DNA of 64,000 bases from Oscillospiraceae bacterium (GCA_902362965.1 CABIYQ010000005.1:62001-126000), one strand, 5' to 3'; counted from the first letter of the stretch, positions 44,511 through 54,511 are shown. The notes: generated by a model from the sequence alone, not told the origin. Translations and numbers: made by a program.

Positions 44511-46019
44511 ATGAATAAGCATAAAATTATAAGGGACACGTTTTTTCTGACAGCAATTGAACTGATACTTCAAGGCTTGTCTTTGCTTTTAAATGTTTTT
44601 GTAACCAGAAAACTTGGTTCCTCATTTATGGGTATGATTTCTTTGATCGGATCGTTTTTTGGTTTCGTGACAATTATATCCAGCGGAAATATTTATTTAA
44701 GTTCAAGCAGATTTATTTCCGAAGAAATAGGGAAGAAAAACGGTAATCCAAATAAAGTATTCAAGTATTCCGTAGTGAGCTCTGTAACGTTAAGCATTGT
44801 AATAGGAATAATAGTATTTTCTTTTTCTGAATTAATAAGTACAAGAATTCTTAAAACGGATCAGTTAATTGTTCCTATAAGAATTCTGGCAATGATACTG
44901 CCTGTTGCTTCTATAAATTCGAGTTTAAAAGGATACTTTAATGCTGTAAGGAACGTTTCAGTAGCAGCAGCCGGAAGTACATTGGAATTTCTGGTTAAAT
45001 CAGGGTTATTTGCATTTTTTGCAGAATTTATGATTTTGAACGGAAAAATTAATACGCTTACTGCATTTGCAGTCAGTATAGCTGCCGGACAAATTGTAAG
45101 CTGTCTTGTTCTTGTGTTTTTTTATCTTAAACTGCATAAGTCGTGCGGATGTGAATGCTCAATACGTTTTCAAAAGTTTGTTGTTTCATCTGTTCCGATT
45201 TTTTTCAACAGTATCGTTACCTCTGTTCTGAGCAGCGCCAATGACGCCCTTGTTCCGCTGACTTTAAAGCAATACGGTAATTCTACTTCCGAAGCTTTCA
45301 GTCAGTTTGGTATATTTGAAGCCATAGTTATTCCGGCATTGTTTTTTCCGTCCAGTATACTTTGCAGTTTGTCCGGTATTCTAGTTCCCGAACTGGCAAG
45401 AGAACGCAGTGCGGATAATTCTGCCGGAAATGCAAGACTTATAAATAAAGTATTGAGATACACTTTCAGTTTTTCTATTTTTACAGCGGTGATTTTTTTA
45501 TGTTTCGGCAAAGAAATAGGTTATATTATGAGCGGAGACTATTTTGCAGGAAAAATTATTTCTATTTTAGCTCCGGCAGTACCTTTTATATATCTTGAAA
45601 TAATACTTGAAGGTATATTAAAGGGAATGGGTAAGCATAGTTTTTCTTCGCTGAATTACCTTGTTGAGTATACCATCAGAATTTCAGTACTGCTTATTTG
45701 CGTTCCGATATTCGGATTTTACGGTATAGTAATATCTTATTTGGCTAGCAATATAGTATGTAATATAACCAGAATGATTATGATAATTAAAATAACCGGA
45801 ATAAAATTCAGTTTTTCAGATAATCTTATAATACCGATTATTTCAGCAGTATTATCAATGCAGATCGTTGCTGTAACAGATAGGTTAATACATCTTGATA
45901 ATCTGAATTTTTTAGTTGAAACAATTATATTTGCCTGCCTTACACTTGTTCTTTACATAGTTATACAAAAGCTTATTTACCGACTTACGGAAGATCGTTT
46001 GGAATTGGAATTAAGATAA
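44511..46019 (+). CDS. SpoVB/MurJ-like polysaccharide flippase
   Basis: A 502-residue polytopic protein of the MOP superfamily (oligosaccharidyl-lipid flippase branch), with about 14 hydrophobic segments and the early GLSLLLNVFVTRKLGSSFMG region typical of SpoVB-like proteins. Such proteins flip lipid-linked cell wall precursors or spore cortex intermediates. A good ribosome site (CAGGAGG) precedes the ATG. It is a monocistronic unit ended by its own terminator. The substrate, and whether it acts in sporulation or growth, is open. Confidence 0.85.
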   Translation: MNKHKIIRDTFFLTAIELILQGLSLLLNVFVTRKLGSSFMGMISLIGSFFGFVTIISSGNIYLSSSRFISEEIGKKNGNPNKVFKYSVVSSVTLSIVIGIIVFSFSELISTRILKTDQLIVPIRILAMILPVASINSSLKGYFNAVRNVSVAAAGSTLEFLVKSGLFAFFAEFMILNGKINTLTAFAVSIAAGQIVSCLVLVFFYLKLHKSCGCECSIRFQKFVVSSVPIFFNSIVTSVLSSANDALVPLTLKQYGNSTSEAFSQFGIFEAIVIPALFFPSSILCSLSGILVPELARERSADNSAGNARLINKVLRYTFSFSIFTAVIFLCFGKEIGYIMSGDYFAGKIISILAPAVPFIYLEIILEGILKGMGKHSFSSLNYLVEYTIRISVLLICVPIFGFYGIVISYLASNIVCNITRMIMIIKITGIKFSFSDNLIIPIISAVLSMQIVAVTDRLIHLDNLNFLVETIIFACLTLVLYIVIQKLIYRLTEDRLELELR

Positions 46020-46024
46020 ATTAA

Positions 46025-46051
46025 CCCGCCGTTACAGGCGGGCAATTTTTT
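46025..46051 (+). terminator. Terminator after the flippase gene
   Basis: The 6-bp GC stem CCCGCC/GGCGGG has a 6-base loop and is followed by six T. It lies between convergent genes. Confidence 0.85.
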
Positions 46052-46060
46052 AATATAAAT

Positions 46061-48457
46061 TTACATTCTAAGATCTGCACCTATGTCTTTAAGTGCTTTC
46101 AGTACCTTTTTCATAACTGAATCAGCCTGTTCATCTGTGAGTGTACCGTCATGAGAACGCATGCTGATAGAATAGGAAATACTTTTCTTTCCTTCTTCGA
46201 TCTGCTTACCTTTATATACGTCAAATAATGTAACCTTTTCCAGAACTTTTCCTGCCGCTTTTTTTATGGCCTTTTCAATTGATGCGGCTGGAAGGTTATC
46301 ATCGCATATAAGACTCAAATCTCGTGTAGTAGCAGGGAATTTCGGCATAGGCTTATATGTTACTTCCTTTTCAGAAAGTTTCAGCATTTCGGGAACATTA
46401 AGCTTTGCCGCATAAACCTTGACTTCAATTCCGTAGTTTTCCGCAACATCAGGATGGATTTCACCAAGAATACCGATTGCTTTGCCGTCCTTTAAAATTA
46501 CGGCGCTTCTTCCCGGGTGGAAAGCACTTGCTTCGTCAAAAGCGTCTGAATCGGAAGTTCTTACATAATCACAATCATAAATTCTTATTGTTTTAAGCAG
46601 AGCATCTGCAACACCCTTGATATCATAGAAATCTATATTGCCGCCGTACATACCGATAGCAAGACGAAGCGGTTCTTCAGGAAGCTTATCAGCTTCAGTA
46701 GGGAGGTATTCCTTACCCAGTTCAAATAATTTTGCTTCTGCATTTCTGTTGTTATAATTTTTTGAAAGAATTTCAAGCATTGACGGAATAATCGTAGTTC
46801 TCATAACGCTTGTGTCTTCACCGAGTGGATTGATAATTGTTTCTGTTTTTCTGAGTTTGCTGTCAGCGGGAAGGTTTATTTTATCAAAATACTTTGGTGA
46901 AATAAATGAAAATGTAGAAATTTCATAACAACCGAGAGCGGTCATTGTATTTTCAATAGTTCTTGTGAATTTCTGTTCCGGAGTGTATTCAGCTTCGGCA
47001 ACACCCTTGAAAGGGGTAGACGGAATATTGTTGTATCCGTATATCCTTGCAACCTCTTCTGCAATATCGGCTTTGTATTCTATGTCAATTCTGAAGCTTG
47101 GTGAGATAACTTTACCGTTTTCAACAGAAAATCCCAGAGAATTCAGATATTTGATCATATCGGTTTCCGAAATATCAGTACCAAGGAAATTGTTAATCCA
47201 TTCCGAGCTAAAATCAACTGTTTTAAGATTTTTATCTGTAAAATCCTTATCTATAACAGTTTTAACAACTTCGCCTGCACCAAGCATTTCAACAAGTTCA
47301 AAGGCTCTGTTTAAGCAAGTCATGCTGATAAGAGTATCAACGCCCTTTTCATAGCGAGCGGAAGCGTCTGATCTAAGACCGAGTTTCTTTGAAGTTCTTC
47401 TTACCTGAACTGGTTCAAAGTAAGCTGATTCAAATACTACTGTTGTTGTATCGTCCATGATTCCGCTGTATTCGCCGCCCATTACACCGGCAACTGCAAC
47501 AGGCTTTTCGGAGTCTGCAATAACAAGCATTTCATCTGTTAATTCACGTTCGACACCGTCAAGTGTAGTGATCTTTTCACCGTTTACAGCATTTCTGACG
47601 TTGATATGTGAATCCTTTACATATCTTAAATCAAAAGCATGCATAGGCTGACCGTATTCCAGCATTACGTAATTAGTAATATCAACAAAGTTGTTTATCG
47701 GTCTGATACCGCTTGCTCTGAGTCTTTCTCTCATCCATCTTGGAGACGGTTCGATTTTAACATTTTTTACGATACCTGCACAATAACGCTTGCAGCTTTC
47801 AGTGTTTTTTATATCCACTTTGAGCATTTCATTGATATCCCCGTCAATGCCTTTAAAAGACGGTACGGGAATATTAAGCGGCAGATTAAAGGTTGCAGAC
47901 GCTTCTCTTGCAAGACCTGTAACAGAGAGACAGTCAGGACGGTTTGAAGTAATTTCAAATTCAACGGAAGTATCGTTAAGACCTAAAGCTTCATGAATAT
48001 CTTCACCGATATTGCAATCTTCTTCAATAATAAAGATACCGTCTTCAATAGCGTAAGGGAAATCGTGTACTGTAAGACCAAGCTCGCCTAAGGAGCAAAG
48101 CATACCGTTGCTTTCAACACCTCTGAGCTTACCTTTTTTTATTTTGATTCCGCCCGGAAGGGTAGATCCGTCCAGAGCAACCGGAACAATATCGCCTGCT
48201 TTAACATTCGGAGCGCCTGTAACGATCTGGATCGGAGCGTCTTTTCCCACTTCCACCTGACATACAACAAGATGATCAGAATTTTCATGAGGAACAACGG
48301 AAAGAAGCTTTCCGATGACAACATTTGAAATTTCACTGCCCTCAGTTTCATAGCCTTCGACTTTTGAACCGCTCATAGTCATTTCATGGCAGAACTGCTT
48401 TATATCTATATTTTTTAGATCGACATAATCGTTGATCCATTTCATTGATAAATCCAT
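46061..48457 (-). CDS. pheT: Phenylalanyl-tRNA synthetase beta subunit
   Basis: A 798-residue beta subunit with the full domain set: an N-terminal EMAP/tRNA-binding domain (IGKLLSVVPHENSDHLVVCQV), B3/B4 editing domain, B5 domain, catalytic-like core and a C-terminal anticodon-binding FDX-ACB domain (PKFPATTRDLSLICDDNLPA). It forms an alpha2-beta2 enzyme with PheS that charges tRNA-Phe. The gene follows pheS by 13 bases. Confidence 0.96.
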   Translation of the reverse strand: MDLSMKWINDYVDLKNIDIKQFCHEMTMSGSKVEGYETEGSEISNVVIGKLLSVVPHENSDHLVVCQVEVGKDAPIQIVTGAPNVKAGDIVPVALDGSTLPGGIKIKKGKLRGVESNGMLCSLGELGLTVHDFPYAIEDGIFIIEEDCNIGEDIHEALGLNDTSVEFEITSNRPDCLSVTGLAREASATFNLPLNIPVPSFKGIDGDINEMLKVDIKNTESCKRYCAGIVKNVKIEPSPRWMRERLRASGIRPINNFVDITNYVMLEYGQPMHAFDLRYVKDSHINVRNAVNGEKITTLDGVERELTDEMLVIADSEKPVAVAGVMGGEYSGIMDDTTTVVFESAYFEPVQVRRTSKKLGLRSDASARYEKGVDTLISMTCLNRAFELVEMLGAGEVVKTVIDKDFTDKNLKTVDFSSEWINNFLGTDISETDMIKYLNSLGFSVENGKVISPSFRIDIEYKADIAEEVARIYGYNNIPSTPFKGVAEAEYTPEQKFTRTIENTMTALGCYEISTFSFISPKYFDKINLPADSKLRKTETIINPLGEDTSVMRTTIIPSMLEILSKNYNNRNAEAKLFELGKEYLPTEADKLPEEPLRLAIGMYGGNIDFYDIKGVADALLKTIRIYDCDYVRTSDSDAFDEASAFHPGRSAVILKDGKAIGILGEIHPDVAENYGIEVKVYAAKLNVPEMLKLSEKEVTYKPMPKFPATTRDLSLICDDNLPAASIEKAIKKAAGKVLEKVTLFDVYKGKQIEEGKKSISYSISMRSHDGTLTDEQADSVMKKVLKALKDIGADLRM

Positions 48458-48470
48458 ACTTTACCTCCTA

Positions 48471-49490
48471 TTAAAACTGTTCTAAGAATCTTAAGTCATT
48501 TTCAAAAAGAAGACGCATATCGCTTATATTAAATCTTCTCATGACGATTCTTTCAAGACCCATACCGAAAGCAAATCCCGAATAAACACTGCTGTCAATA
48601 CCGCAGCCTTCAAGAACCTTAGGATGAACCATACCCGCACCGAGAAGTTCAATGTAACCTTCTCCCTTACAGATACGGCAGCCTTCGCCGTGACAGTTGA
48701 AGCACATAACATCAACTTCTGCACTTGGTTCAGTAAACGGGAAGTGATGAGGTCTGAGTCTGATCTTGCAGTCATTGCCGTAAAGCTTTTTCATAAGAGT
48801 TTCTAAAGTACCTTTCAGATCAGACATAGTAATTCCCTTATCAACAACAAGTCCTTCGATCTGGTGGAAAAGAGGGGAGTGTGTAGCATCAACAGCATCT
48901 GAACGGTAAACGCAGCCAGGTGAAATAATTCTGATAGGAGGCTTCTGGTTTTCCATAACATGTACCTGTACGGAAGAAGTCTGAGTTCTCAGAAGAATAT
49001 TGTCTGTGATGTAGAATGTATCCTGTGTATCTCTTGCAGGATGGTCAGGCGGAAGATTAAGTGCCTCGAAGTTATAGTAATCATATTCGACTTCAGGACC
49101 GTCTGCAACACTGAATCCCATACCGAGAAAGATTTCTTTGATTTCATTTTCAACAATTTTCAGCGGATGTAGTTTACCGATGCTTTGTTGTTTGCCGGGA
49201 AGAGTAATGTCAATTGATTCCGCAGCCATTTTGCGTTCTTTTTCCTTGGCTTTGAGCGCTGACATTTTACTTGTAATGGCTTCTTCAATATCCTGTCTTA
49301 CCTTATTTGCCAGTTGCCCTATTACCGGACGCTCTTCAGCAGAAAGCTTTCCCATCTGTTTTAAAATAGCAGTAAGTTCGCCTTTTTTACCGAGATATTT
49401 GATTCTCAGTTCGTCCAAAGCTTTTATGGAATCGCTTGAGGACGCTTCTGTCATAGCTGCATTTTCAATATTTTCCAGCTGCTGTTTCAT
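48471..49490 (-). CDS. pheS: Phenylalanyl-tRNA synthetase alpha subunit
   Basis: A 339-residue class II synthetase subunit: an N-terminal coiled coil for tRNA binding (about 1-85), motif 1 around [17 protein letters not shown], motif 2 with [17 protein letters not shown], the Cys cluster [16 protein letters not shown], and motif 3 [16 protein letters not shown]. It is first of pheST under control of a T-box leader. Confidence 0.97.
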   Translation of the reverse strand: MKQQLENIENAAMTEASSSDSIKALDELRIKYLGKKGELTAILKQMGKLSAEERPVIGQLANKVRQDIEEAITSKMSALKAKEKERKMAAESIDITLPGKQQSIGKLHPLKIVENEIKEIFLGMGFSVADGPEVEYDYYNFEALNLPPDHPARDTQDTFYITDNILLRTQTSSVQVHVMENQKPPIRIISPGCVYRSDAVDATHSPLFHQIEGLVVDKGITMSDLKGTLETLMKKLYGNDCKIRLRPHHFPFTEPSAEVDVMCFNCHGEGCRICKGEGYIELLGAGMVHPKVLEGCGIDSSVYSGFAFGMGLERIVMRRFNISDMRLLFENDLRFLEQF

Positions 49491-49555
49491 TAAATCACCT
49501 CATAAAAATATAAATTATTTGTCGGATTATAATATAGAGCAATCAGTTAAAGACT

Positions 49556-49815
49556 GCATAAAAAAAGCCCTGCCCTAAACAGGACAAGACATACTTGCTT
49601 ATAAACCACCCATTTCTAAAGAGCCGACACTCTCCGATCTTTAACGCAGATCATACGTCAGAACTTACAATATATTTAATTAATAAATAATACTTCGGTT
49701 CTGCCACTCGTGAGTGAACTTCAGTATTCCTGAAAACGAAACAGCTTTCAGCCGCAGACTGTTTCTCTCTGAAGTTTTATAATGGGAATACTTACTCTCT
49801 CAGTCAGCATGTTAC
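49556..49815 (-). promoter_or_regulatory. T-box riboswitch (tRNA-Phe sensing) upstream of pheST
   Basis: The minus-strand leader shows a long stem I whose base pairs GAGT with ACTC and AGTATTCC with GGAATACT. Its internal loop exposes TTC (49718-49716), a Phe codon followed by A. Further down is the T-box core AAATGGGTGGTTTA (49612-49599) and then the terminator GTCCTG/CAGGGC with seven T (49587-49560). Uncharged tRNA-Phe would bind the codon and the GGTGG bulge and favour antitermination. Confidence 0.92.
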
Positions 49816-49820
49816 TTTAT

Positions 49821-49849
49821 ATTATATACAATTATTAAAAAAAAAGCAA
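49821..49849 (-). promoter_or_regulatory. Promoter of the T-box/pheST transcript
   Basis: On the minus strand TTGCTT (49849-49844), 17-base spacer and TATAAT (49826-49821), just ahead of stem I of the T-box. Confidence 0.75.
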
Positions 49850-49857
49850 GTGTTTTG

Positions 49858-49886
49858 TTGAAGTTTTTTTGAAACTGTGTTATAAT
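49858..49886 (+). promoter_or_regulatory. Promoter of the DUF6106 operon
   Basis: TTGAAG (49858-49863), 17-base spacer and TATAAT (49881-49886) with TG extended -10. It is divergent from the pheST promoter, with only 9 bases between the two -35 elements. Confidence 0.75.
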
Positions 49887-49940
49887 TAACGTAATAACGG
49901 ATTCACATAAATGAAATGATTTGTAAAAGGGAGAATTTAT

Positions 49941-50435
49941 ATGGATACATATGCTGAACAATTAGTAGTAAAACAAACAAATTCCTCAGATCAGATGAAA
50001 AAATTCGGTATTGCTGCCGGCGGAGTATTGTTAATTGCTGTGCTTTTGTACGTTACAATATTTATTATGCCGATTGCTTTTATAGCCGCAGTCGGGGCAG
50101 CATATGGAGCCTACTGGCTGCTTAAGGGAATGAATATTGAGTATGAATACACGGTTACAAACGGTTCGCTTGATATTGATAAAATTATAGCAAAACGCAA
50201 AAGAGTAACGCTTCTTTCTGTAGATGTGAAGGAATTTACTGATTTTGGAAGCTATAATTTTCAGAATGATAATTTCGGAGGTACTACTATTTTAGCAGTA
50301 GGAGATGAAGAAAAACCGTTTTTTGCAGATTTTAAAAATGAGCAGTATGGTACGGCAAGATTAATTTTTTCACCTAATGAAAAAATTTTACAATGTATTA
50401 AACCATATTTACCAAGAACCATAAAATATAGATAA
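49941..50435 (+). CDS. DUF6106-like small membrane protein
   Basis: A 164-residue protein with two close hydrophobic helices (AAGGVLLIAVLLYVTIFIMP and the following IAFIAAVGAAYGAYWLLKG), then a soluble domain beginning YEYTVTNGSLDIDKIIAKRKR, which resembles PH-like bPH domains, matching DUF6106. It is the first gene of a four-gene operon and is 11 bases from the SseB gene. No enzyme motif is visible. Confidence 0.72.
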   Translation: MDTYAEQLVVKQTNSSDQMKKFGIAAGGVLLIAVLLYVTIFIMPIAFIAAVGAAYGAYWLLKGMNIEYEYTVTNGSLDIDKIIAKRKRVTLLSVDVKEFTDFGSYNFQNDNFGGTTILAVGDEEKPFFADFKNEQYGTARLIFSPNEKILQCIKPYLPRTIKYR

Positions 50436-50446
50436 GGAGTAAAAAT

Positions 50447-51601
50447 ATGTCAGTATTACAAGAATTGATAGTAAAATTTAACAAAAATAAAAATCAGGAG
50501 TTATATATACGAATTATTAAAGAAATTCAAAATATTGAAAAAATATGGGTTGCTTTTTCAGAAGCTTCAAATAATTACTATTTAGGCAACGAAAAGGGAA
50601 GAGCGGCAGCGTATATTTTCAGTGAGAAGGATTACTTTGACAAATATTATGTATATGCTGAGCAAAGAGGTATTAAAGTTAAATCTGTGGAAAATACTTC
50701 AGAATATAGAATGGCATTTTTGGGAGATCTGTACAGATGCGGATTTGAATGTATTGTTATAGATAATGGTCAGACATATCTGACATTAGATTTATTTGAT
50801 ATTATTCAAAAGCCGGATATTGAAAATATGCCTAAAGATACAAAGCTTATAGTGAATAGGGATCTTATGAGAACATTTAACTGGTTTTTACAGGAGAATT
50901 CCAAGCAGCCGGCAAATCCTCAGATGTGGCAGCTTTTATTCAGTGAGATATTCAAGGCAGAATATATTATTCCGGCAGATACTTCTAAGATTAAATTAGG
51001 TAAAAATACGGGAAATGAATTTAATATGACGGATGACAGTCAGATTGCATTTCCAATGCTGCAAAACGGGGACGGAAAAACTTTTTATCCGTTCTTTACA
51101 GACTGGAATGAGCTGAGAAAATATGATATGGAATCAAAATATACCGGTATGGCAGGAAGTTTTAAGGACATGCAGAGTTTTGCCGGAAAAGCAGACGGTA
51201 TAGTTATAAATCCATATGGCGCTAATTTTATTTTAAATAATGAAATGCTTGAAAGTATTGCAGAAACGGTAAAGAATTTCAGTAAAGAGACTTCAAAGGT
51301 TTCTGTAGGGGATCCGAAAAATTATCCGTTGGAAATGGTCAGAAAAATTTCAGAGTGCCTCTGGGAAAAGGATTATATTGAGGCTGCATATTTGAAGATT
51401 ATGCTTAAAGATGGTAAAGAAAGCTATCTTGTAGCGCTTGAGGGAAAGCTTCCTGACAATCCGACTTCATTGTATAATGAAATTGCAGAAAAAGCCTTGC
51501 CTTCCGCTGATAAAATGCCTATAGACTTTATTGACTATTCATCAGATTTTGCTCAGAGAGCATTTAAGGGAGCGTCGGCGTTTTATAAGAAAAAGTATTG
51601 A
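50447..51601 (+). CDS. SseB-family protein
   Basis: A 384-residue protein. Residues 1-150 form an alpha/beta domain of unclear type, about 165-275 match the SseB N-terminal domain (FPMLQNGDGKTFYPFFTDW, then GIVINPYGANFIL), and about 285-384 match the SseB C-terminal domain (VGDPKNYPLEMVRKI...). SseB (enhanced serine sensitivity) has no firm biochemical role. It starts 11 bases after the DUF6106 gene and is followed 21 bases later by the NAD(P)HX-repair gene. Confidence 0.78.
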   Translation: MSVLQELIVKFNKNKNQELYIRIIKEIQNIEKIWVAFSEASNNYYLGNEKGRAAAYIFSEKDYFDKYYVYAEQRGIKVKSVENTSEYRMAFLGDLYRCGFECIVIDNGQTYLTLDLFDIIQKPDIENMPKDTKLIVNRDLMRTFNWFLQENSKQPANPQMWQLLFSEIFKAEYIIPADTSKIKLGKNTGNEFNMTDDSQIAFPMLQNGDGKTFYPFFTDWNELRKYDMESKYTGMAGSFKDMQSFAGKADGIVINPYGANFILNNEMLESIAETVKNFSKETSKVSVGDPKNYPLEMVRKISECLWEKDYIEAAYLKIMLKDGKESYLVALEGKLPDNPTSLYNEIAEKALPSADKMPIDFIDYSSDFAQRAFKGASAFYKKKY

Positions 51602-51622
51602 TTTTTACAAGGTGGTGAAAAT

Positions 51623-53200
51623 ATGATAATAGTTACACCGGAACAAATGAAATATCTTGAGGCGGAAGCAGATCGGAACGGTAATACATATGAAATGCTC
51701 ATGGAAAAAGCAGGTGAGCGTTTGGCTGAAAAAATAATCAGTATAATTAACATAGAAAAAAATAAGGATAAAAATCATATATTTGATATTATTTTTTTAT
51801 GTGGTAACGGTAATAATGCAGGAGACTGTTTTGTGGCGGCAAGATATCTTAAACAGTATGGGATTGATTCCGCTGTGACACTTCTTTGCGGAGAGCCGAA
51901 AACTGAAATCGCAAAGCTTAATTTTTCACGCATAAATCAAGTCGAAATAATTTATGATGAAAATATACTTTTAAATAGGATATCAAAACATAATCAATGT
52001 CAAATTATTGTAGACGGTGTGTTCGGTACAGGTTTTCACGGTGAGCTTCCGGAACATGTACGCAGAATTTTTGACGTTTGTCAAATCAAAAAATACTGCG
52101 GACATGAAATAGGACGTCAATTCACTGTAATTGCTGCGGACGTTCCAAGCGGAGGAGACTGCTGCACTGGAAAAATATCGGAGGGTACTCTCAAAGCGGA
52201 TTATACAGTAACCTTCGGATTTGAAAAGTTTGGTATGACGCAGTATCCGCTGAAAGAATACTGCGGACAGATATCATGCGCAGATATAGGTATTCGGAAG
52301 GAGTATACAGAAAATTTTGATTATATAATACGACGTGCAAACAGCTTCGAGCTAAAATATATAATTCCGCCGAAGAAATCAGATTCCCATAAAGGAAACT
52401 ATGGAAGACTGCTTATTGTGTGCGGCAGTGAAAAAATGCCGGGAGCATGTATTATGGCGGCTGAAGCAGCAGCAAGAAGCGGAGTCGGACTGTTACAAAT
52501 TGCCACGGTAAAGGCTATCACCCCAGTAATTGCAAGCCGTCTTCCGGAGGCTATGCTGGAACCTCTTGAATCAGATGAAAACGGTTTTATATCGGTAAAT
52601 AATTACGATAAAATTATAAATGCGGCAGAAAAAGCTACAGCCGTACTTATTGGCTGCGGTTTGGGAGTAGCGGACGGTACCAGGGAATTGGTAAAAAAGC
52701 TGCTTAAAAATTTAAATTGTCCGATAATTTTAGACGCAGACGGAATAAATTGCATATCGGACAGCATAGATATTATTAGACAGGTTAAGTCAAGCATTAT
52801 ATTAACGCCTCATCCTGCTGAGATGGGCAGAATATGCGGAAAGAGTGCGGCGGAAGTACAGTCTGACAGATTGAATACCGCTTTGAATTTTTCAAATGAA
52901 TATAATGCGATTGTTGTATTAAAGGGAGCCGGAACAGTAATTGCTGAAAAAAATAATGTTTATGTTAATCAGACCGGAAATCCCGGAATGGGAAAAGGGG
53001 GCAGCGGTGATGTTTTAAGCGGAATAACAGCTTCTCTTGCGGCACAGGGAATAAGTGCGGTGAATTCCTGCGTTTTGGGTACTTTTATTCATGGCATGGC
53101 AGGGGATATGGCGGCTGAAAATAAATCAATGCAGAGCATGACTGCTATAGATATTATCAGCGAGTTGCCGGAGGCATTTAAAAATATAATGAGTGATTAA
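51623..53200 (+). CDS. nnrD: Bifunctional NAD(P)H-hydrate epimerase/dehydratase
   Basis: A 525-residue fusion that repairs hydrated NAD(P)H. The N-terminal half (about 1-220) is the YjeF_N epimerase with the GNGNNAGDCFVAARYL loop. The C-terminal half (about 235-525) is the ADP/ATP-dependent dehydratase with the phosphate-binding GNPGMGKGGSGDVLSG at 452-467. It acts in the cytoplasm. It is translated from ATG after AAGGTGG. It is third in the operon. Confidence 0.94.
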   Translation: MIIVTPEQMKYLEAEADRNGNTYEMLMEKAGERLAEKIISIINIEKNKDKNHIFDIIFLCGNGNNAGDCFVAARYLKQYGIDSAVTLLCGEPKTEIAKLNFSRINQVEIIYDENILLNRISKHNQCQIIVDGVFGTGFHGELPEHVRRIFDVCQIKKYCGHEIGRQFTVIAADVPSGGDCCTGKISEGTLKADYTVTFGFEKFGMTQYPLKEYCGQISCADIGIRKEYTENFDYIIRRANSFELKYIIPPKKSDSHKGNYGRLLIVCGSEKMPGACIMAAEAAARSGVGLLQIATVKAITPVIASRLPEAMLEPLESDENGFISVNNYDKIINAAEKATAVLIGCGLGVADGTRELVKKLLKNLNCPIILDADGINCISDSIDIIRQVKSSIILTPHPAEMGRICGKSAAEVQSDRLNTALNFSNEYNAIVVLKGAGTVIAEKNNVYVNQTGNPGMGKGGSGDVLSGITASLAAQGISAVNSCVLGTFIHGMAGDMAAENKSMQSMTAIDIISELPEAFKNIMSD

Positions 53201-53244
53201 GCAAAGGAATGTAAAGCTTTAATAAAAATTTAAAGGAGCTTTAT

Positions 53245-53895
53245 ATGAAGAAAGTTGTTGTTTTATTAGTATCGTTTGTAATGATGATCGGTCTTTGCGC
53301 ATGCGGAAGTAAAAATAATGTTAAGTTTGAACCTAAGCTTAATAAAGCGTTTACAGTCAGTGCGCAGATAAAATACGACGATCAGGAGTATCAGGCAAGT
53401 ATAAAAAGACTTGGCAAAGCTAACTGGGACGTGGAATTTTCTTCTCCGAATACTTTGGCAGGCGTTCTGCTGTCGTACAGAGATGATAACGTAGAAGCGT
53501 CTTATAAAGGACTGAGTTTTTCTGTTCCTAAAAGCGCATTGCCTTTGAAAGCTATTATTTCATCTTTGATAGATGTAGTCGATACTACTGCTGAACTTCC
53601 TGAAATTAGCGGTGAGGAAAAAGACGGTGAAATACTTGTTGAGGGAGAGTTAGAACAGGGAAAATATACGTTAAAAATGGATAAGACAGGAGTGCTTATA
53701 GGATTTAGCATGTCAAATCTTAATTTAGAAATTATATTTACTGATTTTCAGGAAAACGGTTCAGGTATGACTGAAACAACCGAAACAACGGAGAATGTAC
53801 CGACTGAAACGGTTGTTTCTGAAAGTGAAGAACAAAACGAAATGCAAAGTGAAACATCAGCTTTGGAAGAAATGGAGGAAACACAGGCAGAATAA
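53245..53895 (+). CDS. Secreted lipoprotein
   Basis: A 216-residue protein with a lipoprotein signal peptide whose lipobox LCAC puts the lipidated Cys at position 20. The mature part (about 25-170) is beta-rich and looks like a LolA/LppX-type half barrel by pattern (FTVSAQIKYDDQEYQASIKR). It ends in a Thr/Glu-rich tail with repeated TETTE units. Its function is unknown. It is the last gene of the DUF6106 operon and has a strong terminator after it. Confidence 0.78.
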   Translation: MKKVVVLLVSFVMMIGLCACGSKNNVKFEPKLNKAFTVSAQIKYDDQEYQASIKRLGKANWDVEFSSPNTLAGVLLSYRDDNVEASYKGLSFSVPKSALPLKAIISSLIDVVDTTAELPEISGEEKDGEILVEGELEQGKYTLKMDKTGVLIGFSMSNLNLEIIFTDFQENGSGMTETTETTENVPTETVVSESEEQNEMQSETSALEEMEETQAE

Positions 53896-53902
53896 AAATA
53901 AA

Positions 53903-53949
53903 ACCCGGAAAGAAATTATGTTTTCTTTCCGGGTGTTTTAATTTTTTTG
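53903..53949 (+). terminator. Strong terminator after the lipoprotein gene
   Basis: A 13-bp perfect stem (53903-53915 with 53922-53934) with a 6-base loop, followed by T-rich sequence. Confidence 0.92.
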
Positions 53950-53977
53950 ATGCATTAGAAATTTTATAAATATCTTG

Positions 53978-54511
53978 TTAATCAATGGAATTTATCCATT
54001 CAATCAAAGGATTTAAATATTTTTTATCGGTCCAGTCACATTTTTGACCTACTGCACACATTAAAGCTTTTTGCCATGGTTCATATGTATCTGGAGACTG
54101 TTTTGAAACTGCTTTTTGCAAAAGCTTACATAGGGTTTTGTCTTTAAATGACATTAACGATTCATCCCATGAACCCCGCCCATAATAGCATGGAATTCCG
54201 TTTAATGAACCATTAAAATTATGTTTATAAATTTCTTCAAAAGCCTTTTCTTCAAATGGTGATGCTCCTACGCAAAGTACTGCAATTTTTTTATTTGCAA
54301 AATGTGCGAAGTTTTTCTTTAAAAACGTTAATCCGGCTATTCCAGAAGCATATATTCCACCGGCAAAAATAATTATATCATATTGAAGTATTTTATTTAT
54401 ATCAATAGATTTATTAATTATACAATCAAAATTAGTTTCTTTTGAAAGCCAATTTGCATATTTTTCTGTTGCTCCGTATTTTGATTTATATATTATTATT
54501 CCTTTTTTCAT
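53978..54511 (-). CDS. Flavodoxin-domain protein
   Basis: A 177-residue protein with the flavodoxin start MKKGIIIYKSKYGATEKYAN (FMN phosphate loop), then IIIFAGGIYASGIAG and VLCVGASPFEEKAF. The C-terminal third resembles HemG-like or clostridial flavodoxin_5 proteins. It is 24 bases downstream of the O-acetylhomoserine sulfhydrylase gene and probably cotranscribed. An electron-transfer role is likely; the partner is unknown. Confidence 0.82.
   Translation of the reverse strand: MKKGIIIYKSKYGATEKYANWLSKETNFDCIINKSIDINKILQYDIIIFAGGIYASGIAGLTFLKKNFAHFANKKIAVLCVGASPFEEKAFEEIYKHNFNGSLNGIPCYYGRGSWDESLMSFKDKTLCKLLQKAVSKQSPDTYEPWQKALMCAVGQKCDWTDKKYLNPLIEWINSID

Noticed and set aside
46965..47354. 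Open frame of 129 codons on the + strand
   Set aside because: Antisense to pheT with no start signal or family resemblance; a shadow of a well-identified gene.
49138..49578. Open frame of 146 codons on the + strand
   Set aside because: Antisense to pheS and running into the T-box; low-complexity Ser/Phe composition and no ribosome site.
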